A stretch of 64,000 nucleotides of DNA from Haloarcula sebkhae (lineage in GTDB: Archaea; Halobacteriota; Halobacteria; Halobacteriales; Haloarculaceae). Each line of letters begins with the position of its first letter. Positions within the stretch are counted from its first letter, which is position 1. The position numbers were made by a program, and so were the translations under genes. The DNA is taken from positions 620,001-684,000 of the forward strand of contig NZ_BMPD01000001.1 of NCBI RefSeq assembly GCF_014647415.1. The letters run 5' to 3'. Positions 26,741 through 38,886 of the stretch are shown one piece after another. The notes beneath the pieces are model-generated. The model worked only from the letters and a program-made list of their open reading frames with translations. It made no database searches and was not told where the DNA came from.

Positions 26741-27004
26741 GGGTCTCCCTCTCTCGTCAACCGAAATATAGCCAGTGGTTCACAGAGCGCGTTTCCGCCG
26801 ACCGCCCGTGCCGAGCCTGCCGTCGGTGTCGAGTCCGAGGACTCGTCCTGTGTCCCGGACTCACCGCAACAGCCGGCCAGCCCAGTGGCCCCGGTACCAG
26901 CGAGCACGCGAAGATACTTGGGGCGAGACCGGCCGTCCCGGCACGGTTTTCGCAGAGATTTCACTGCAGAACAAAGAAGCATAAAGATGTCGGAGACAGC
27001 CGGA

Positions 27005-27625
27005 TTAGCGAGCGGCAGCCGCGACGCGTTCTTTTTCTTCTTTCTGGTTAACCGCGTAGGCCTGAACGTCGTCGTTAGCAGCACCGATGAGCTGCTGTGC
27101 GAGCGCCTCAGCGGCACTCGTGGTGGTCTTGAACGAGCCACCGTACACGCCCTCGGCGATGAACTTCAGGGCCTGGTCGACACGGCGCTGTGGTGCGACG
27201 TCGACAGCCTTCGGGACCGAGATGCCACCGTATTTCAGGCGGACGGTCTCCTCTCGTGGGGCGCTGTTCTCGACAGCACTGACGAGCACCTGAATCGGGT
27301 TCTCGTCGGTTCGTTCGTGAACGATTTCGAACGCCTCAGTGACGATCGAGGTCGCGAGCTGCTTCTTGCCCGTGTTCTCGTCGGTCTGCATCAGGCGGTT
27401 GATGAGCCGCTCGACGATGCTGATCTCGCTTTTCTTGAACTGCTTGTCCGCGTGACGACCCATCGTGTGGGCGATCGGCGTAACAGTGATGTAGCGCTCG
27501 GTCGAGGGGTCGGAGTACTCGATGTCCGCGATCTCCCACTCGCCGAACAGCTTCGCGCGGGCCGTCTCCGACTCGCCTTCCTCAGCCGCATCAGCGTCAG
27601 CCTCGGGTGTATCTTCGGCACTCAT
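27005..27625 (-). CDS. rps7: Ribosomal protein uS7
   Basis: The 206-residue protein contains the uS7 core (VERLINRLMQTDENTGKK, the EIVHERTDENPIQVLVSAVENSAPREE segment, and RRVDQALKFIAEG). The N-terminus has an extra acidic stretch of about 20 residues typical of haloarchaeal uS7. It binds 16S rRNA in the 30S head. It follows rps12 by 2 bp on the same strand, as in all archaea, but EF-2, which often follows, is displaced. Confidence 0.97.
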   Translation of the reverse strand: MSAEDTPEADADAAEEGESETARAKLFGEWEIADIEYSDPSTERYITVTPIAHTMGRHADKQFKKSEISIVERLINRLMQTDENTGKKQLATSIVTEAFEIVHERTDENPIQVLVSAVENSAPREETVRLKYGGISVPKAVDVAPQRRVDQALKFIAEGVYGGSFKTTTSAAEALAQQLIGAANDDVQAYAVNQKEEKERVAAAAR

Positions 27626-27627
27626 GG

Positions 27628-28056
27628 TTATCGGACCGGTTTCTCCGCGTTCCCGCGAACGAGTTCGATGAGAGAGACACCGTTGACCTTCTCGACCTTG
27701 TAGTTGACACCGGAGAGGTCGCCCATCGCGCGGCCCTTCGCCCCGCCGATACCCGCGATCGTGACCTCGTCGTGCTCGTCAATGAAAGAGATAGCGCCGT
27801 CACCGGGACAGAACGCGGTGACCTGCTTACCGTTCTTGATGAGCTGGACGCGGACACACTTCCGGATAGCGGAGTTAGGCTGCTTGGCCTCGATTCCGAC
27901 TTTCTCCAGTACGATACCTCGTCCCTGGGGCGCACCCTCGAGTGGGTCGGACTTCTTGCCCAGGCCGCGTTCGCGACGCGCGTAGTCAGTGTCGGACCAC
28001 CGGTGTTTCTGGCGGTCCTTCTTGAGCTTGCGCGCGGCGTACTTGCCGTTCGCCAT
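27628..28056 (-). CDS. rps12: Ribosomal protein uS12
   Basis: The 142-residue protein starts at [16 protein letters not shown]; an ATG three codons upstream at 28065 is less likely. It has the decoding-site loop [15 protein letters not shown], with the Pro-Asn-Ser region near the A site, and [19 protein letters not shown]. It forms a two-gene operon with rps7. A leftward TATA-like CTTAAGTA about 25-35 nt upstream of the ATG is the likely promoter. Confidence 0.97.
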   Translation of the reverse strand: MANGKYAARKLKKDRQKHRWSDTDYARRERGLGKKSDPLEGAPQGRGIVLEKVGIEAKQPNSAIRKCVRVQLIKNGKQVTAFCPGDGAISFIDEHDEVTIAGIGGAKGRAMGDLSGVNYKVEKVNGVSLIELVRGNAEKPVR

Positions 28057-28526
28057 AGTAGGCACTGGTACCTTTCGGAGGTACTTAAGACTCCTCTTTC
28101 GGACTCAGCCGGTAGCGTCGGCGTGTGTGGCGTTCTGTGCCATAGACGGGTGAAAAAGTACGGTGGATAACGCGGGGTGGGCCACAACAACGGGAGAGAA
28201 ACGGTCAGCACGGTGTTTCAGCCGGGATGAGGTGTCACGTAGTACTCCCGCCGTCCGTCGGGAACCTGCTCTCTACAACCTCGTCCGCGTGTCGGAGTCG
28301 ACTGATACTATCGGCGGTAACCACTTCGATGGAGAGATAGCCTGAATTGACAAGGCAATTCACAGCCGCATAGCCAACAGTCTGCACGCCAGAAGCCACA
28401 GGTCACGGTGCCACAGCCCGTCAAACGGAGGGGACAGCACGCGCGTACGGAATCAGGTGTGATAACTGGGCAGGTGGTTTCTAGTACCGGCGCTTGAGTT
28501 ATTCAGACAGACCTGCCGTAGTAGCT
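28057..28526. other. Divergent intergenic region
   Basis: This 470-bp gap separates leftward rps12 from the rightward transducer gene. A 60-codon frame at 28163-28345 has no protein-like composition and no clear promoter. Next to the transducer start an inverted repeat GGCAGGT (28469-28475) and ACCTGCC (28511-28517) is seen, with arms 35 bp apart. Nothing else is recognised. Confidence 0.4.
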
Positions 28527-30914
28527 ATGAAACTTGAACAACGTCTCCCAGATGTCGTCCGGCAAACGTATCTCCGGAAGCTGGCGCTTATCATTCTCTG
28601 TATCGCCCTGCTCGTTGCAGGTGTTAGCGTCACCGCGGAGCGGACGGTTGCAGACGAACTGACAGAACAGCGCGAGAACGAACTACAGACCGGGGCCGTC
28701 CAGACGGCCACGACAACGGCTGACTGGGTTCGGAGCCAGCGAAATGCCGCTCGAACCCTCTCGACGCTGTCCGACGTTCAGGAGGGGAGTCCGACGATGA
28801 TCCGTGGCGCGTTACAGCGGCAAGCGTTCTACCAGCCGGACTCGGTGTACGCCATCCACTACGTCAATGAAGAGACTCTGGAAATCAGGGAATCGTCGCT
28901 GAGCGACCGACGGGAGACGTCGCTCCGGACGGACGACTTCGCGTGGGAGGGCGGGAGCCTCTCGGTCACCGGGTCGAACTCGGTCGATATGTCGAAAGTG
29001 TACACCTACGATGGGGGGAAGTACATCGCCTTCGCGAGCCCGGTCGCCCGAAGCGACAAACTGGTCGTCGTTGTCCACAACGTGACCGCGCGGACGGCCC
29101 AGTTCCGCAACTCCATCGAGGGCGGTGAAACGCGGATCATCCGACAGGACGGGACGGTCCAATTCGCCGAGGACGCCTCGACCATCGGCACGCAGTACAA
29201 CGTCTCCGCCAACCTGACCGCACTCACAGCGGAAGACAGCGGCGTGGCCCGGAGCGGGTCGTATCTGGTCGCCGCGGAGTCCGTCGACGACACGCCATGG
29301 ATTGTCATCAAGCAGGCCCCGAAATCGACCGCCTTCGCACTACGTGACAGTATTCAGGGGAGCTTTATTGCCATCATCGGCGTCTCGCTGGCTGGGTTTG
29401 CCCTTATCGGCGTTCTTGTCGGTCGCGGCATCATGCAGTCACTCAGACGGCTCTCGACACAGGCGGAAGCCCTCGCGGTTGGGAACTTCGACACCGACAT
29501 CGAACAGTCTGACCGCCTCGACGAGGTCGGCGACGTCCAGAACGCCTTCTACGATATGAAGACGTATCTCGACACCGTCGCCGCACAGGCGGACGCGCTC
29601 TCCAGACAGGCGTTCGACGACCCCGCACTCGACGAGGATGTCCCCGGCCAACTCGGAACGTCGCTGTCGAACATGCACGGGAACCTCGAATCGTTCATCA
29701 GCGACCTCGAACAGGCCCAGCAGGAGGCTGAGGAGTCCAAGGCGGAGGCAGAAGAGATAGCAGGAACGCTCGAACAGCAGGCCGAGGAGTTCTCGGCCGT
29801 GATGCGGAAAGCAGCCGACGGCGACCTCACTCAGCGGCTGGATACCGACACGGACAACGATGCGATGGCCGATATCGCCGCGGCGTTCAACGATATGCTC
29901 GCCCAGCTCGGCCAGACAGTCATGCGTATCCGGGAGTTCGCCGACGACGTGGATGGCTCCGCCGGCCAGATCACCGCAAGCGCTACTGAGGTCCGTGGTG
30001 CCAGCGAGGAGGTCAGCGAATCCGTCCAAGAGATCGCCGACGGCGCAGAGACGCAGTACGAGAACATCGAAGAAACGGTCGACGAGATGTCCGGGCTCTC
30101 GGCGACGGTCGAGGAGGTCGCAGCACAGGCCGACGAGGTTGCGGCCACGTCGAACGAGGCCGCCGAGATCGGCGAAACCGGCAGTGAGCGCGCATCGGAG
30201 GCTATCGAGGTGATGAACGATATCGAGGGACGAGCAGACGAAACAATCGACCGCGTCGAGTCCCTCGACGAGGAGATGGAGCAGATCGGCGATATCGTCG
30301 ACCTGATTGACGACATCGCCGAACAGACCAATATGCTCGCCCTGAACGCCTCCATCGAGGCCGCCCGTGCCGGTGAAGCGGGTGAAGGGTTCGCCGTCGT
30401 CGCCGACGAGATCAAAGGCCTCGCACAGGAGACGACCGAAGCCACCGAGGAAGTCTCGACGGTTATCGAAGACGTGCAGGACACCACCGGCAACGCCGTG
30501 ACCGACATCAGACAGATGGGCGACTCCGTCACTGATGGTATCGAGACCGTCGACGACGCCATCGAATCGCTTGAGGCCATCGTCGACCGCGTCGAAGAGG
30601 TAAACAACGGCATTCAGTCCATCAGCGACGCTACCGACGAACAGGCCGCGACGACGGAGGAAGTCGTGGCGATGACCGACGAGGTCGGGACGATCAGCGA
30701 GGAGACCGCCTCCAGCGCCGAGAACGTCGCCGCCGCGGCGGAGGAACAAACCGCGACGATCAACGAGGTCACCAGCGGTATCGAATCCCTGTCGGACCAG
30801 GCCGGCGACCTCAGTGAACTCCTGCAGACGTTCGATGTCGAGAGCGGAACCACACACAGTGATACCGACGTGTACGAGCACGACGCGTCGGATGTCTCAG
30901 TGGGCGACGACTGA
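28527..30914 (+). CDS. Methyl-accepting chemotaxis transducer
   Basis: The 795-residue protein starts at ATG 28527 ([18 protein letters not shown]). A TTG at 28494 opens a slightly longer frame. Membrane helix 1 (about 17-40) is followed by an extracytoplasmic Cache-like sensor domain to about 280, helix 2 (about 285-310), a HAMP region, and a long coiled coil with the conserved hairpin tip [20 protein letters not shown]. It is a halobacterial Htr-type transducer that passes signals to CheA. The ligand is unknown; the Cache-like domain suggests a small extracellular molecule. The gene lies against the direction of the surrounding transcription/translation genes. Confidence 0.93.
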   Translation: MKLEQRLPDVVRQTYLRKLALIILCIALLVAGVSVTAERTVADELTEQRENELQTGAVQTATTTADWVRSQRNAARTLSTLSDVQEGSPTMIRGALQRQAFYQPDSVYAIHYVNEETLEIRESSLSDRRETSLRTDDFAWEGGSLSVTGSNSVDMSKVYTYDGGKYIAFASPVARSDKLVVVVHNVTARTAQFRNSIEGGETRIIRQDGTVQFAEDASTIGTQYNVSANLTALTAEDSGVARSGSYLVAAESVDDTPWIVIKQAPKSTAFALRDSIQGSFIAIIGVSLAGFALIGVLVGRGIMQSLRRLSTQAEALAVGNFDTDIEQSDRLDEVGDVQNAFYDMKTYLDTVAAQADALSRQAFDDPALDEDVPGQLGTSLSNMHGNLESFISDLEQAQQEAEESKAEAEEIAGTLEQQAEEFSAVMRKAADGDLTQRLDTDTDNDAMADIAAAFNDMLAQLGQTVMRIREFADDVDGSAGQITASATEVRGASEEVSESVQEIADGAETQYENIEETVDEMSGLSATVEEVAAQADEVAATSNEAAEIGETGSERASEAIEVMNDIEGRADETIDRVESLDEEMEQIGDIVDLIDDIAEQTNMLALNASIEAARAGEAGEGFAVVADEIKGLAQETTEATEEVSTVIEDVQDTTGNAVTDIRQMGDSVTDGIETVDDAIESLEAIVDRVEEVNNGIQSISDATDEQAATTEEVVAMTDEVGTISEETASSAENVAAAAEEQTATINEVTSGIESLSDQAGDLSELLQTFDVESGTTHSDTDVYEHDASDVSVGDD

Positions 30915-30971
30915 ACGCAGTCGCTTTCCGGTAAGCTTTAGAAAAGGACGATACGAGCGGGACCGCCCCAC

Positions 30972-31397
30972 TCAGGTCAGTTCGATACCGTCGATCTCGA
31001 AGTGTCGCTTCGCCAGTTGCCGAGCGGCATCGATATTCCGCCCTTCACGGCCGATTGCAGCCCCGCGGTCTTCCTGTGCCACTTCGACGTAGGCGACGGT
31101 GTCGTCGTTCTCCGAGACGGTGACGTTGTACACCGCGGCCGGCGCGAGCGCGTTGGCCACGAAGTCCTCGGCTGTCTCGGCGGCTTCGACGAGTTTGACC
31201 TCGCGGCCCAGACGCTCCTCGACGCGCTCGACCGTCTGGCCACCCGGGCCGATGGCGTCAGCCATCTCCCCGCGTTTGACCAGATACACCACCTGGTCGT
31301 GGTCTTCGTCGACGATGCAATCCCGGACGGTGACGGCTGCCTCGTCCTCGAAGAGGGCGACCAGTCGACGTGCTTCGTCCGAGAGTTCGACCCGCAT
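30972..31397 (-). CDS. nusA: Archaeal NusA-like KH protein
   Basis: The 141-residue protein consists of two KH domains with no S1 domain: VVYLVKRGEMADAIGPGGQT in the first and AQEDRGAAIGREGRNIDA in the second. Both have the GxxG-type loops (GPGG, GREG). This is the short archaeal NusA form that binds RNA near the polymerase and affects elongation or termination. Its ATG overlaps the stop of rpoA'' (ATGA at 31394-31397), so it is the last gene of the rpoH-B''-B'-A'-A''-nusA operon. Confidence 0.93.
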   Translation of the reverse strand: MRVELSDEARRLVALFEDEAAVTVRDCIVDEDHDQVVYLVKRGEMADAIGPGGQTVERVEERLGREVKLVEAAETAEDFVANALAPAAVYNVTVSENDDTVAYVEVAQEDRGAAIGREGRNIDAARQLAKRHFEIDGIELT

Positions 31398-32584
31398 CAG
31401 TCCTGGGTCGTACCCATCCGGAGGTTGACGTCACCGGTGCCGAGTTTGATCGGCTTCCCGACGATGACGTTCTCCGTGACGCCGTCGAGTTCGTCGACCT
31501 CGCCGTGGATGGCGGCGTCGAGCAGGTGATTGACCGTCACCTCGAACGCTGCACGGGCGAGCACGGAGTCTTTCGACCCCGAGATGCCGTGGCGGCCGAT
31601 GGACTCGATAGTCCCCTCGTTGGTCATGATGTCGGCCACGAGCATCAGGTGCCGGACGTTCACGTCGTCGAGCCCCTGCTCTTCGAGCGTGTTCATCGTC
31701 TCGTTGATGAGCGTCTCGCGGGCCGCTTCGACGCCGAGTTCCCGGTAGATCTCGTGGATGTTGTTACACGTGGTTCGGGAGGCGTCGACGCCCTCGATGT
31801 CCAGCACTTCGCCGAAGTCCGACCCCTCAGTGTAGAGGACGAACTCCTCGCCGTTGTCGGTCTCCTCCTTGCGGATGACGACGCGGGTAATCTCCTCGAT
31901 GCCCTTGAAGACGATCTCCCGTAGCTCCTCGACCAACTGCAGCAGGTCGCGGTAGCTGGGTTCCTCCGGGCCGAACTCGATGACCGTGCCGGCCTGCCGG
32001 GTCGAGACGCCGAGGTTCGACTCGATCGTCTCGGCGATCTCCTCGGCGATGGCGTCCGTGTCGTTGACCGTCGGCCACCGCTCCAGCAGCGTGTCCTCGT
32101 TGAGGTCGATCTCAACGAGCATGTCCGCGACGTTCGTCGAGATGTCGCCCAGCGCGAGGATGCGCGTCGCCTCGATCTTCCAGACGACCTCGTGGGCACG
32201 CTCGCGGTCCTCGGCGTACTCCTCGTCTAAGTGGACCGTCATCATCGGCGTGTCCGGCGTCTTCCGGGCGTCCACCAGCTCGATGAGCCGTGGCAGGCCC
32301 TGTGTCACGTCGATCTCGGCGACCCCCGCATAGTGGAACGTGTTCATCGTCATCTGCGTTCCCGGTTCGCCGATAGACTGGGCCGAGACGGTCCCGACCG
32401 GGTCCAGCGGGTCGACACGCGTGTCGAGATAGCGCGTCTCGACGGCCTTGGCGATACGGTCGGCGTCGTCGACGCCGACGCCGCGTTCCTCGATAGTGCT
32501 GTACACTTCGTCTTTCAGCCGTCGCGGCAGCTCAGTGTCCTCGACGACGGCTTCGATGTCTGCTGATACGTCGTGTGCTGTCAT
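31397..32584 (-). CDS. rpoA2: RNA polymerase subunit A''
   Basis: The 395-residue protein is the C-terminal part of the largest RNA polymerase subunit. It carries the trigger-loop/jaw segment [25 protein letters not shown], split here only for length, and the conserved [15 protein letters not shown]. Archaea split the large subunit into A' and A'', which together form the active site. It starts 2 bp after the A' stop. The length is normal for haloarchaea, and there is no intein. Confidence 0.97.
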   Translation of the reverse strand: MTAHDVSADIEAVVEDTELPRRLKDEVYSTIEERGVGVDDADRIAKAVETRYLDTRVDPLDPVGTVSAQSIGEPGTQMTMNTFHYAGVAEIDVTQGLPRLIELVDARKTPDTPMMTVHLDEEYAEDRERAHEVVWKIEATRILALGDISTNVADMLVEIDLNEDTLLERWPTVNDTDAIAEEIAETIESNLGVSTRQAGTVIEFGPEEPSYRDLLQLVEELREIVFKGIEEITRVVIRKEETDNGEEFVLYTEGSDFGEVLDIEGVDASRTTCNNIHEIYRELGVEAARETLINETMNTLEEQGLDDVNVRHLMLVADIMTNEGTIESIGRHGISGSKDSVLARAAFEVTVNHLLDAAIHGEVDELDGVTENVIVGKPIKLGTGDVNLRMGTTQD

Positions 32585-32586
32585 TG

Positions 32587-35496
32587 TTAGTCGTCACCCT
32601 CGGCCATCCACCAGTCGTCCGCGTGCTCCGAGAGGTTGGTCCGCTCGGTGCGGGTCCCGAGGAAGCTCTCTTTCTGCTTCTCGCTCTCGAACTCCTCGTC
32701 GAGGACGCTGTCGGCGATCTGCTCGACGTCCACGATGTCGCCGTCCTGATTCGAGGACACGTCGACAGGCGACGTCCCGTCCTCGCCGAACTCGAACTGG
32801 ACGATGGTGTCCGAGGTGTCCCGGACGGTCCCGTCGTACTGCGTTTCGAGTTCAGACAGGGCGTTGATGAGACGGCGCTGCAGGTATCCGGACTTCGACG
32901 TCCGGACAGCCGTATCGACCAGACCCTCGCGGCCACCCATCGCGTGGAAGAAGAACTCCTTCGGGCCGAGCCCGGAGCGGTAGGAGGCCTCCACGAAGCC
33001 GTGGGCGTCCGCCGAGAGGTCGTTCTCCTCGAAGTGTGAGAGGGTGCGGTTCTCGTAGCCGCGGTTGATCCGCTCGCCACGAACTGCCTGCTGGCCGACA
33101 CAGCCGGCCATCTGGGTCAGGTTCAGCATCGACCCACGCGCACCGGACTCGGCCATGATGACGGCCGGGTTGTCCTCGCCGAAGTGGTCCTCGGCGATGT
33201 CACCGGCGGAGTCACGTGCCTTGCCCAGCGTCTGCATGATCTTCATCTCGAGCGTCTCGTCGACGGTCCGACCCGGCAGTGATTCGAGCTCGCCGCGGTC
33301 GTAGGTCTCGATGAGCTCCTCGACGCGGTCGTACGCGCTGTCGATGGCGTCGTTGATCTGCTCTTCGGCCTCTCGCGGGATGGACTCGTCGTCGATGCTG
33401 ATGGAGAACCCGAAGTGCATGATCGACCGCATCGCCAGCGCCGAGACCTCGTTGACGAGAATCCGGGCACGGGTCCGCGAGTAGTCCTTGGCGATGGTGT
33501 CGACGATTTCGCCGCCGAAGGCGCCGACGGCGTCCTCGTCGATGGTGCCGCCAGTCATCTGGCCGTCCTCGACGACGACCGTGTCGCCGGCGGAGGACGT
33601 GAACTCCAGGTTCAGGTCGTCCGGCAGCAGTTCCGAGAACAGCGAGCGGCCGGTCCAGTACTCCTCGCCGTTCTCGTCGACGCCGTCGGCCTCGGGCAGT
33701 TCGTCGATTCGGGTCGCCCGGAGCAGGTCGAGCGCCTGCGTCTCGTTGAACTTCGGATTAGTGTGGGTCAGCAGGTAGGTCCCGCTGATGTGGTCCTGAA
33801 TCGCGCCGATGATGTTCTCGCCGAAGCGCGGGGAGAGCATCTGTTCCTGCACGCGCATGAGGACGCGGGCCTCAGCCCGGGCTTCCTCGTTTTGAAGCGC
33901 GTGCATATTCATCTCGTCCCCGTCGAAGTCAGCGTTGTACGGCGGACAGACGGTCGTGTTCAGCCGGAACGTCTTGTACGGCATCACGACGACCTCGTGG
34001 GCCATGATGGACATCCGGTGCAGCGACGGCTGGCGGTTGAAGATGATGATGTCGCCGTCGACCAGGTGGCGGGACACTTCCCACTCCGCTTCGACCTTCT
34101 CCGCGAGTTCCTCGCAGTTCTTCTCGGTCACCTTCAGCCGGCGGCCGTCCGGCCGCTTGACGTAGTTCGCGCCGGGGTGTGCTTCAGGCCCGTTGGAGAC
34201 GTACCGTCGCGCTTCCTCTAGGTTGCGCTCGGTGACGTTCATCGTCTGGGTCATCTCCTTGGCGACTCGGTCCGGCACACCGACCTCGTTCAGCGAGAGC
34301 GTCGGGTCCGGCGAGATGACGGTACGAGCGGAGAAGTTCACGCGTTTCCCGGACAGCGAGCCACGGAAGCGGCCCTCCTTGCCTTTCAGGCGCTGGGAGA
34401 GGGTCTTCAGCGGCCGGCCAGAGCGGTGTCGCGCCGGCGGCGTGCCCGAGATCTCGTTGTCCATGAACGTGGTGACGTGGTACTGTAGCAGTTCCCAGAG
34501 GTCCTCGATAATCAGCTGTGGCGCACCCGCCTCGCGGTTCTCCATGAACCGCTGGTTGATGCGGATGATGTCCACGAGCTTGTGAGTGAGGTCGTCCTCG
34601 GAGCGCTGGCCGTTGTCCAGCGTAATCGAGGGGCGAGCGGTGACCGGCGGCACCGGCAGCACCGTCAGAATCATCCACTCCGGTCGGGAGCGGGCCGGCT
34701 TCATCCCCAGCACTTCGATGTCCTCGTCCGGGATGTCCTCGAACCAGTCCCGGATATCGCTGGGCATCAGCTTGTTCATGTCCTCCTCAGTCAGGTCGAC
34801 CGACAGTGCCTTCTCAAGCGCCTTGCGGTCCTCCTGCCGGGGTCGGAACTCGCCGCTGAGTATCTCTTGGACGCGGCTGCTGTCGATACCGGTCTCCTCA
34901 GAGAGCTCGATGGGCGAAATCGGCTCCTCGGACTCCTCCATCGCGGCAGCGATCCGCTCGGGGTAGTCCGAGGCCAGCACGTCCTGCACCTCGTAGTAGG
35001 TGGTCGGCTTCTCGTGTTTGATGTCGTACTGCTTCTCGCCACAGAACGGACAGCGGTCCTTCTTGCGGGCCTGCCGGATGGCGGCCTTGGTCACGTCGTT
35101 GAGGTCGCGACCGAGGTCCTGAGTTCGTGTCAGTCGGTCCGCGAACTCGTCGCGTTCGTGCTCGTCGAGACAGAGCCGGGAGCACTCCCGGCAGGTCCCC
35201 CTCAGGAGCCGGCGGATGAGCTTCGCGAAGCCGACGTGGATGACGGGCGCAGCGAGTTCGATGTGGCCGAAGTGGCCGTTACACGACCCGCTGTGTTTCC
35301 CGCAGGTCTTGCACTCCAGCCCGGGGTCGATGACCCCGAGTCGCGGGTCCATCAGCCCCATGTCGATTGGGAAGCCGTCGTCGTCGTACGTGTCGGCCGT
35401 GATCACTTTCGTGGCCGACATCTCTCGGTACTCCTCTGGGTCCATCAGCCCGAAGCTGAGCTGACCGATTTCCTGGGGTGTCTGTTGTGAACTCAT
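32587..35496 (-). CDS. rpoA1: RNA polymerase subunit A'
   Basis: The 969-residue subunit holds the catalytic Mg-binding motif [12 protein letters not shown] at residues 521-532. N-terminal zinc sites lie at residues 62-75 ([14 protein letters not shown]) and the pairs CREC and CPFC follow (102-105, 149-152). A haloarchaeal-type insertion of about 90 residues (about 172-262) includes an HTH-looking stretch ([20 protein letters not shown]). It overlaps the B' gene by 4 bp. The subunit forms most of the clamp and active-site cleft. Confidence 0.98.
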   Translation of the reverse strand: MSSQQTPQEIGQLSFGLMDPEEYREMSATKVITADTYDDDGFPIDMGLMDPRLGVIDPGLECKTCGKHSGSCNGHFGHIELAAPVIHVGFAKLIRRLLRGTCRECSRLCLDEHERDEFADRLTRTQDLGRDLNDVTKAAIRQARKKDRCPFCGEKQYDIKHEKPTTYYEVQDVLASDYPERIAAAMEESEEPISPIELSEETGIDSSRVQEILSGEFRPRQEDRKALEKALSVDLTEEDMNKLMPSDIRDWFEDIPDEDIEVLGMKPARSRPEWMILTVLPVPPVTARPSITLDNGQRSEDDLTHKLVDIIRINQRFMENREAGAPQLIIEDLWELLQYHVTTFMDNEISGTPPARHRSGRPLKTLSQRLKGKEGRFRGSLSGKRVNFSARTVISPDPTLSLNEVGVPDRVAKEMTQTMNVTERNLEEARRYVSNGPEAHPGANYVKRPDGRRLKVTEKNCEELAEKVEAEWEVSRHLVDGDIIIFNRQPSLHRMSIMAHEVVVMPYKTFRLNTTVCPPYNADFDGDEMNMHALQNEEARAEARVLMRVQEQMLSPRFGENIIGAIQDHISGTYLLTHTNPKFNETQALDLLRATRIDELPEADGVDENGEEYWTGRSLFSELLPDDLNLEFTSSAGDTVVVEDGQMTGGTIDEDAVGAFGGEIVDTIAKDYSRTRARILVNEVSALAMRSIMHFGFSISIDDESIPREAEEQINDAIDSAYDRVEELIETYDRGELESLPGRTVDETLEMKIMQTLGKARDSAGDIAEDHFGEDNPAVIMAESGARGSMLNLTQMAGCVGQQAVRGERINRGYENRTLSHFEENDLSADAHGFVEASYRSGLGPKEFFFHAMGGREGLVDTAVRTSKSGYLQRRLINALSELETQYDGTVRDTSDTIVQFEFGEDGTSPVDVSSNQDGDIVDVEQIADSVLDEEFESEKQKESFLGTRTERTNLSEHADDWWMAEGDD

Positions 35497-37319
35497 ACTG
35501 CGTCCTCCAGTTCGATCCGCGGGGCGATTCCGAGCGCCTTCATCTCGTCGAGCAGGAGCTTGAACGCATAGGACATCTCGACCTCGTGGATGTCAGTCTC
35601 CTCCTCGCAGTTCGGACAGTAGATGCGCCGTTGCTCGACGTTCTCGACGGCGGTCATCCCACACTGTCCACAGACGTTGATCCACTCGCGGTCGGACTCA
35701 TCGAGCAGGCGCTCCTTGAGCGCCATCGCCGCACCGTGCCCGATGAGCACGTCCCGCTCCATCTCACCCACACGGAGGCCACCCTCGCGGGCGCGCCCCT
35801 CGGTCGGCTGGCGGGTGAGCACCTGCACCGGCCCACGCGAGCGGGCGTGCAGTTTGTTCGAGACCATGTGGTACAGCTTCTGGTAGAAAATGTCGCCGAC
35901 GAAGATCTCGGCGTCGATCTTTTCGCCGGTAACGCCGGAGTACATCGTCTCCTTACCGCTGGAGTCGAAGCCGTGGTCTTCGAGCGAGCCACGGAGCTCC
36001 TCCTCGTCCTCGCCGGTGAAGGCAGTGCCGTCGACGCGGCGGCCTTCGAGTGCACCGACCTTCCCACCGATCATCTCGAGGATGTGGCCGACAGTCATCC
36101 GCGACGGCAGCGCGTGCGGATTGATGATGAGGTCCGGGACGACACCCTCCTCGGTGAAGGGCATGTCCTCCTGCGGGGCGATGTGGCCGACGACACCCTT
36201 CTGGCCGTGCCGTGACGCGAACTTGTCCCCGAGTTCGGGGATTCGCTCGTCACGCACAGAGACCTTGGAGAGCTTCGAGCCGTCCTCGCCTTCCATCAGC
36301 GTAACCGTGTCCACGACGCCAGATTCGCCCGAACGCATCGTCACGCTCGTCTCCCGGCGCTTCTGCGGTGAGAGACCACCCATGTCGTCCGGCTCTTCGA
36401 GGAACCGGGGCGGGCTCGTCTTGCCCAGCAGGACGGCGTTCTCGCCGACCTTCGTTTCGGGGTTGACGAGGCCGTCGTCGTCGAGGTGCGTGTACGCTTC
36501 CTCGCCGCGTGCGCCCCGTACCTCGTCGTCGGGAATCTCGAAGCGGTCCTCCTGACCGCCGGGGTAGCGCCGTTCCTCGCCCTCGTACGTGCGGAAGAAG
36601 TGCGAGCGGGCGAGTGCGCGGTCGACCGACCCCTGGTTCATCACGAGTGCGTCCTCGATGTTGAACCCCTCGTAGCTCATGACGGCGACGACGAAGTTCT
36701 GTGCCGCCGGTCGGTCGTCGTAGCCGATCTGTTCGGTGGTCTGGGTCTTGACCATCGACAGCTGCGGGTAGTGCAGCAGGTGCTGGCGAGTGTCCGGACG
36801 AATACGGTAGTTCGCCGACGGCAGGCCAAGCGACTGCTTGATCATCCCCGACCCCATCGTAATCCGGGGCGAGGCGTTGTGTTCGGGGTAAGGAATCATC
36901 CCGGCCCCGATACCGAACATTAGCTGCGGGTCGACTTCCAGGTGCGTGTGCTTCTCGGTGAGTTCGTCCTCGTCGACGCCGACGAGGATGTCCTCCTCTT
37001 CTTCGGCGTCGATGAACTCGACGAGGCCGCGCTCGACGAGCTCCTCGAATTCGAGCTCGCCCTCTTTGACCTGCTCGACTTCCTCGTCGGTCATCAACGG
37101 CTCGCCGTCCTCGACGACCAGCAGCGGGCGTCGGGCACGGCCGGCATCGGCGTTGATGATGACTTCCCCGGTCCGGTTCTTGACCGAGACGTTGACCATC
37201 TGGGAGACGTCTCCCCGTCGCCGCGCCTGTCGTACCTGTTCTGCGAGCTGTTCCGGGTCGGGATGTGTCCCAACCAGACTACCGTTTACGTATACTTTGG
37301 CTTCGCGTCCCTGACTCAT
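35493..37319 (-). CDS. rpoB1: RNA polymerase subunit B'
   Basis: The 608-residue subunit is the C-terminal part of the second-largest RNA polymerase subunit, split from B'' as in many Euryarchaeota. It has the conserved hybrid-binding segment [14 protein letters not shown], the [16 protein letters not shown] motif and a C-terminal zinc site (CGQCGM and CPNCEEE). It lies between B'' (1 bp gap) and A' (4 bp overlap). No insertion or intein is seen. Confidence 0.98.
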   Translation of the reverse strand: MSQGREAKVYVNGSLVGTHPDPEQLAEQVRQARRRGDVSQMVNVSVKNRTGEVIINADAGRARRPLLVVEDGEPLMTDEEVEQVKEGELEFEELVERGLVEFIDAEEEEDILVGVDEDELTEKHTHLEVDPQLMFGIGAGMIPYPEHNASPRITMGSGMIKQSLGLPSANYRIRPDTRQHLLHYPQLSMVKTQTTEQIGYDDRPAAQNFVVAVMSYEGFNIEDALVMNQGSVDRALARSHFFRTYEGEERRYPGGQEDRFEIPDDEVRGARGEEAYTHLDDDGLVNPETKVGENAVLLGKTSPPRFLEEPDDMGGLSPQKRRETSVTMRSGESGVVDTVTLMEGEDGSKLSKVSVRDERIPELGDKFASRHGQKGVVGHIAPQEDMPFTEEGVVPDLIINPHALPSRMTVGHILEMIGGKVGALEGRRVDGTAFTGEDEEELRGSLEDHGFDSSGKETMYSGVTGEKIDAEIFVGDIFYQKLYHMVSNKLHARSRGPVQVLTRQPTEGRAREGGLRVGEMERDVLIGHGAAMALKERLLDESDREWINVCGQCGMTAVENVEQRRIYCPNCEEETDIHEVEMSYAFKLLLDEMKALGIAPRIELEDAV

Positions 37320-37320
37320 G

Positions 37321-38886
37321 TTAATCGTCCGCGGGCTGCTGTTCGATCGACTCGATACCGGGGATGCCCTGGACCCCCATCTCTGCGAGTTCCTGTTTGA
37401 GACCCTGTGGGTCCGATACGTCCTGTGACAGCTCCATCGCCTGGGCGAAGTTCTTCACCAGCCCACAGTTGGGGCCCTCCGGCGTCTCGGAGGGACAGAT
37501 GCGACCCCACTGGGTCGCGTGCAGGTCCCGTGCCTCGAAGTGTGGCTGGGAGCGACTGAGCGGCGAGCGCAGTCGGCGGAGGTGCGACAGCACCCCCATG
37601 AAGTCGGTCCGGTCGACCAGCTGGCTCACGCCGGAGCGGCCGCCAACCCAGTTCCCCGTCGCGATCGGGTGTTCGAGCCGCTCGGTCAGCACGTCCGAGC
37701 GAACGACCGTCGAGACGGACAGCTGGCGGTTCCGCATGTTGGCCCGTTCCAGCTGGTATTTCACGTCCCGGGCAAGCTTGTTCAGCGCCGTCCGGAACAG
37801 GTCGGTCATCAGGTCGCCACTGACCTTCAGGCGCTTGTTGGCGTAGTGGTCCTTGTCGTCGGATTCACGGCGGCCCAGTGCCAGTTCGAAACACGCCTCG
37901 GCCATCCGGCAGAGGTAGAACGCCTTGTTGATGCGGACCTCTTCTTCTTCGACGCCTTCCTCGTGCAGATGCGGGAGGAGATAGCGATCGATGACGTAGT
38001 TCGCCCGCTTGAGTTGGTAGTTCTTGCCCTGCCCGGAAGCGACACGCTTGCCCAGCGTCTCGATGGCTTCCTCGGTCGTCTGGACCTCGGCCTCCTCCAG
38101 GTTCTCCAGCATGAACTTCACGATCTCCGGGTCCTCGCTGACGCGGTGGACGATCTCCTCGTCCGATTCCAGCCCCAGCGCGCGGACCAGCGTGACGAAG
38201 TCGATACTGCCCGAGACGGACGGGAACGAGACTTCCAGCAGTCCGTCCCGCGTTCGTTCACACAGCACCAGCGCGCGGTAGCCACGGCGCTGGGAGAACG
38301 TCTTGGCGACCTGCACCTCGTCGCCGTACTTGGTGTCGTATTCGGCCAGAATCTTGTTCGGGGCGAGGTCCTCGCTGGTCATCAGCACCCGCTCAGAGCC
38401 GTTGACACAGAAGTAGCCACCGGGGTCTGCGGGGTCCTCGCCGATATCGATAAGCTCCTCGTCGGTGAAGCCCGCGATGTTACACTTGTTCGACCCGACC
38501 ATGATGGGCATTCGCCCGATCTTGGTCTCGGTCCGGTCGACGACTTCCTCCGGTTCTTCCTCGCCACCGCGGACGATGGCCATCTCCATGAACACCGGCG
38601 CGGAGTAGGTGATGTTGCGGAGACGGGCTTCCTGCGGGTACAGCAGTTCCTCGCTACCGTCAGCTTCGCGAACCCGTGGGGTGACGACGCGGACATCGCC
38701 CAGTTCGACCCACACCGGTTCCTGCCCTTCCTTGTCACCGATGTCAGTCTCGATGGTTTCTTTCTCGTCGACGACCTGCTGCATCCCTCGGTCGAGGAAT
38801 GCGTTAAACGAGCGGAAGTGGTGTTCGGCGAGTCGTTCCTTGGCAAAATATTCACGCGATATAGCGCGGCGATCTTGTGTGTCCAT
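37321..38886 (-). CDS. rpoB2: RNA polymerase subunit B''
   Basis: The 521-residue subunit is the N-terminal part of the second-largest RNA polymerase subunit. It begins [14 protein letters not shown] and includes the fork/lobe segment [20 protein letters not shown] at its C-terminal end. Its first ATG shares one base with the rpoH stop (TAATG). Together with B' it forms the downstream side of the cleft. The length is typical of haloarchaea. Confidence 0.98.
   Translation of the reverse strand: MDTQDRRAISREYFAKERLAEHHFRSFNAFLDRGMQQVVDEKETIETDIGDKEGQEPVWVELGDVRVVTPRVREADGSEELLYPQEARLRNITYSAPVFMEMAIVRGGEEEPEEVVDRTETKIGRMPIMVGSNKCNIAGFTDEELIDIGEDPADPGGYFCVNGSERVLMTSEDLAPNKILAEYDTKYGDEVQVAKTFSQRRGYRALVLCERTRDGLLEVSFPSVSGSIDFVTLVRALGLESDEEIVHRVSEDPEIVKFMLENLEEAEVQTTEEAIETLGKRVASGQGKNYQLKRANYVIDRYLLPHLHEEGVEEEEVRINKAFYLCRMAEACFELALGRRESDDKDHYANKRLKVSGDLMTDLFRTALNKLARDVKYQLERANMRNRQLSVSTVVRSDVLTERLEHPIATGNWVGGRSGVSQLVDRTDFMGVLSHLRRLRSPLSRSQPHFEARDLHATQWGRICPSETPEGPNCGLVKNFAQAMELSQDVSDPQGLKQELAEMGVQGIPGIESIEQQPADD

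Noticed and set aside
26726-27703. 325-codon rightward frame between bioY and rps7
   Set aside because: It covers rps7 on the opposite strand and the intergenic gap; no protein-like features.
28163-28345. 60-codon frame upstream of the chemotaxis transducer
   Set aside because: No promoter, no conserved motif, composition not like neighbouring genes.
29439-30881. 480-codon leftward frame over the chemotaxis transducer
   Set aside because: Antisense to the coiled-coil region, whose codon bias keeps the other strand open.
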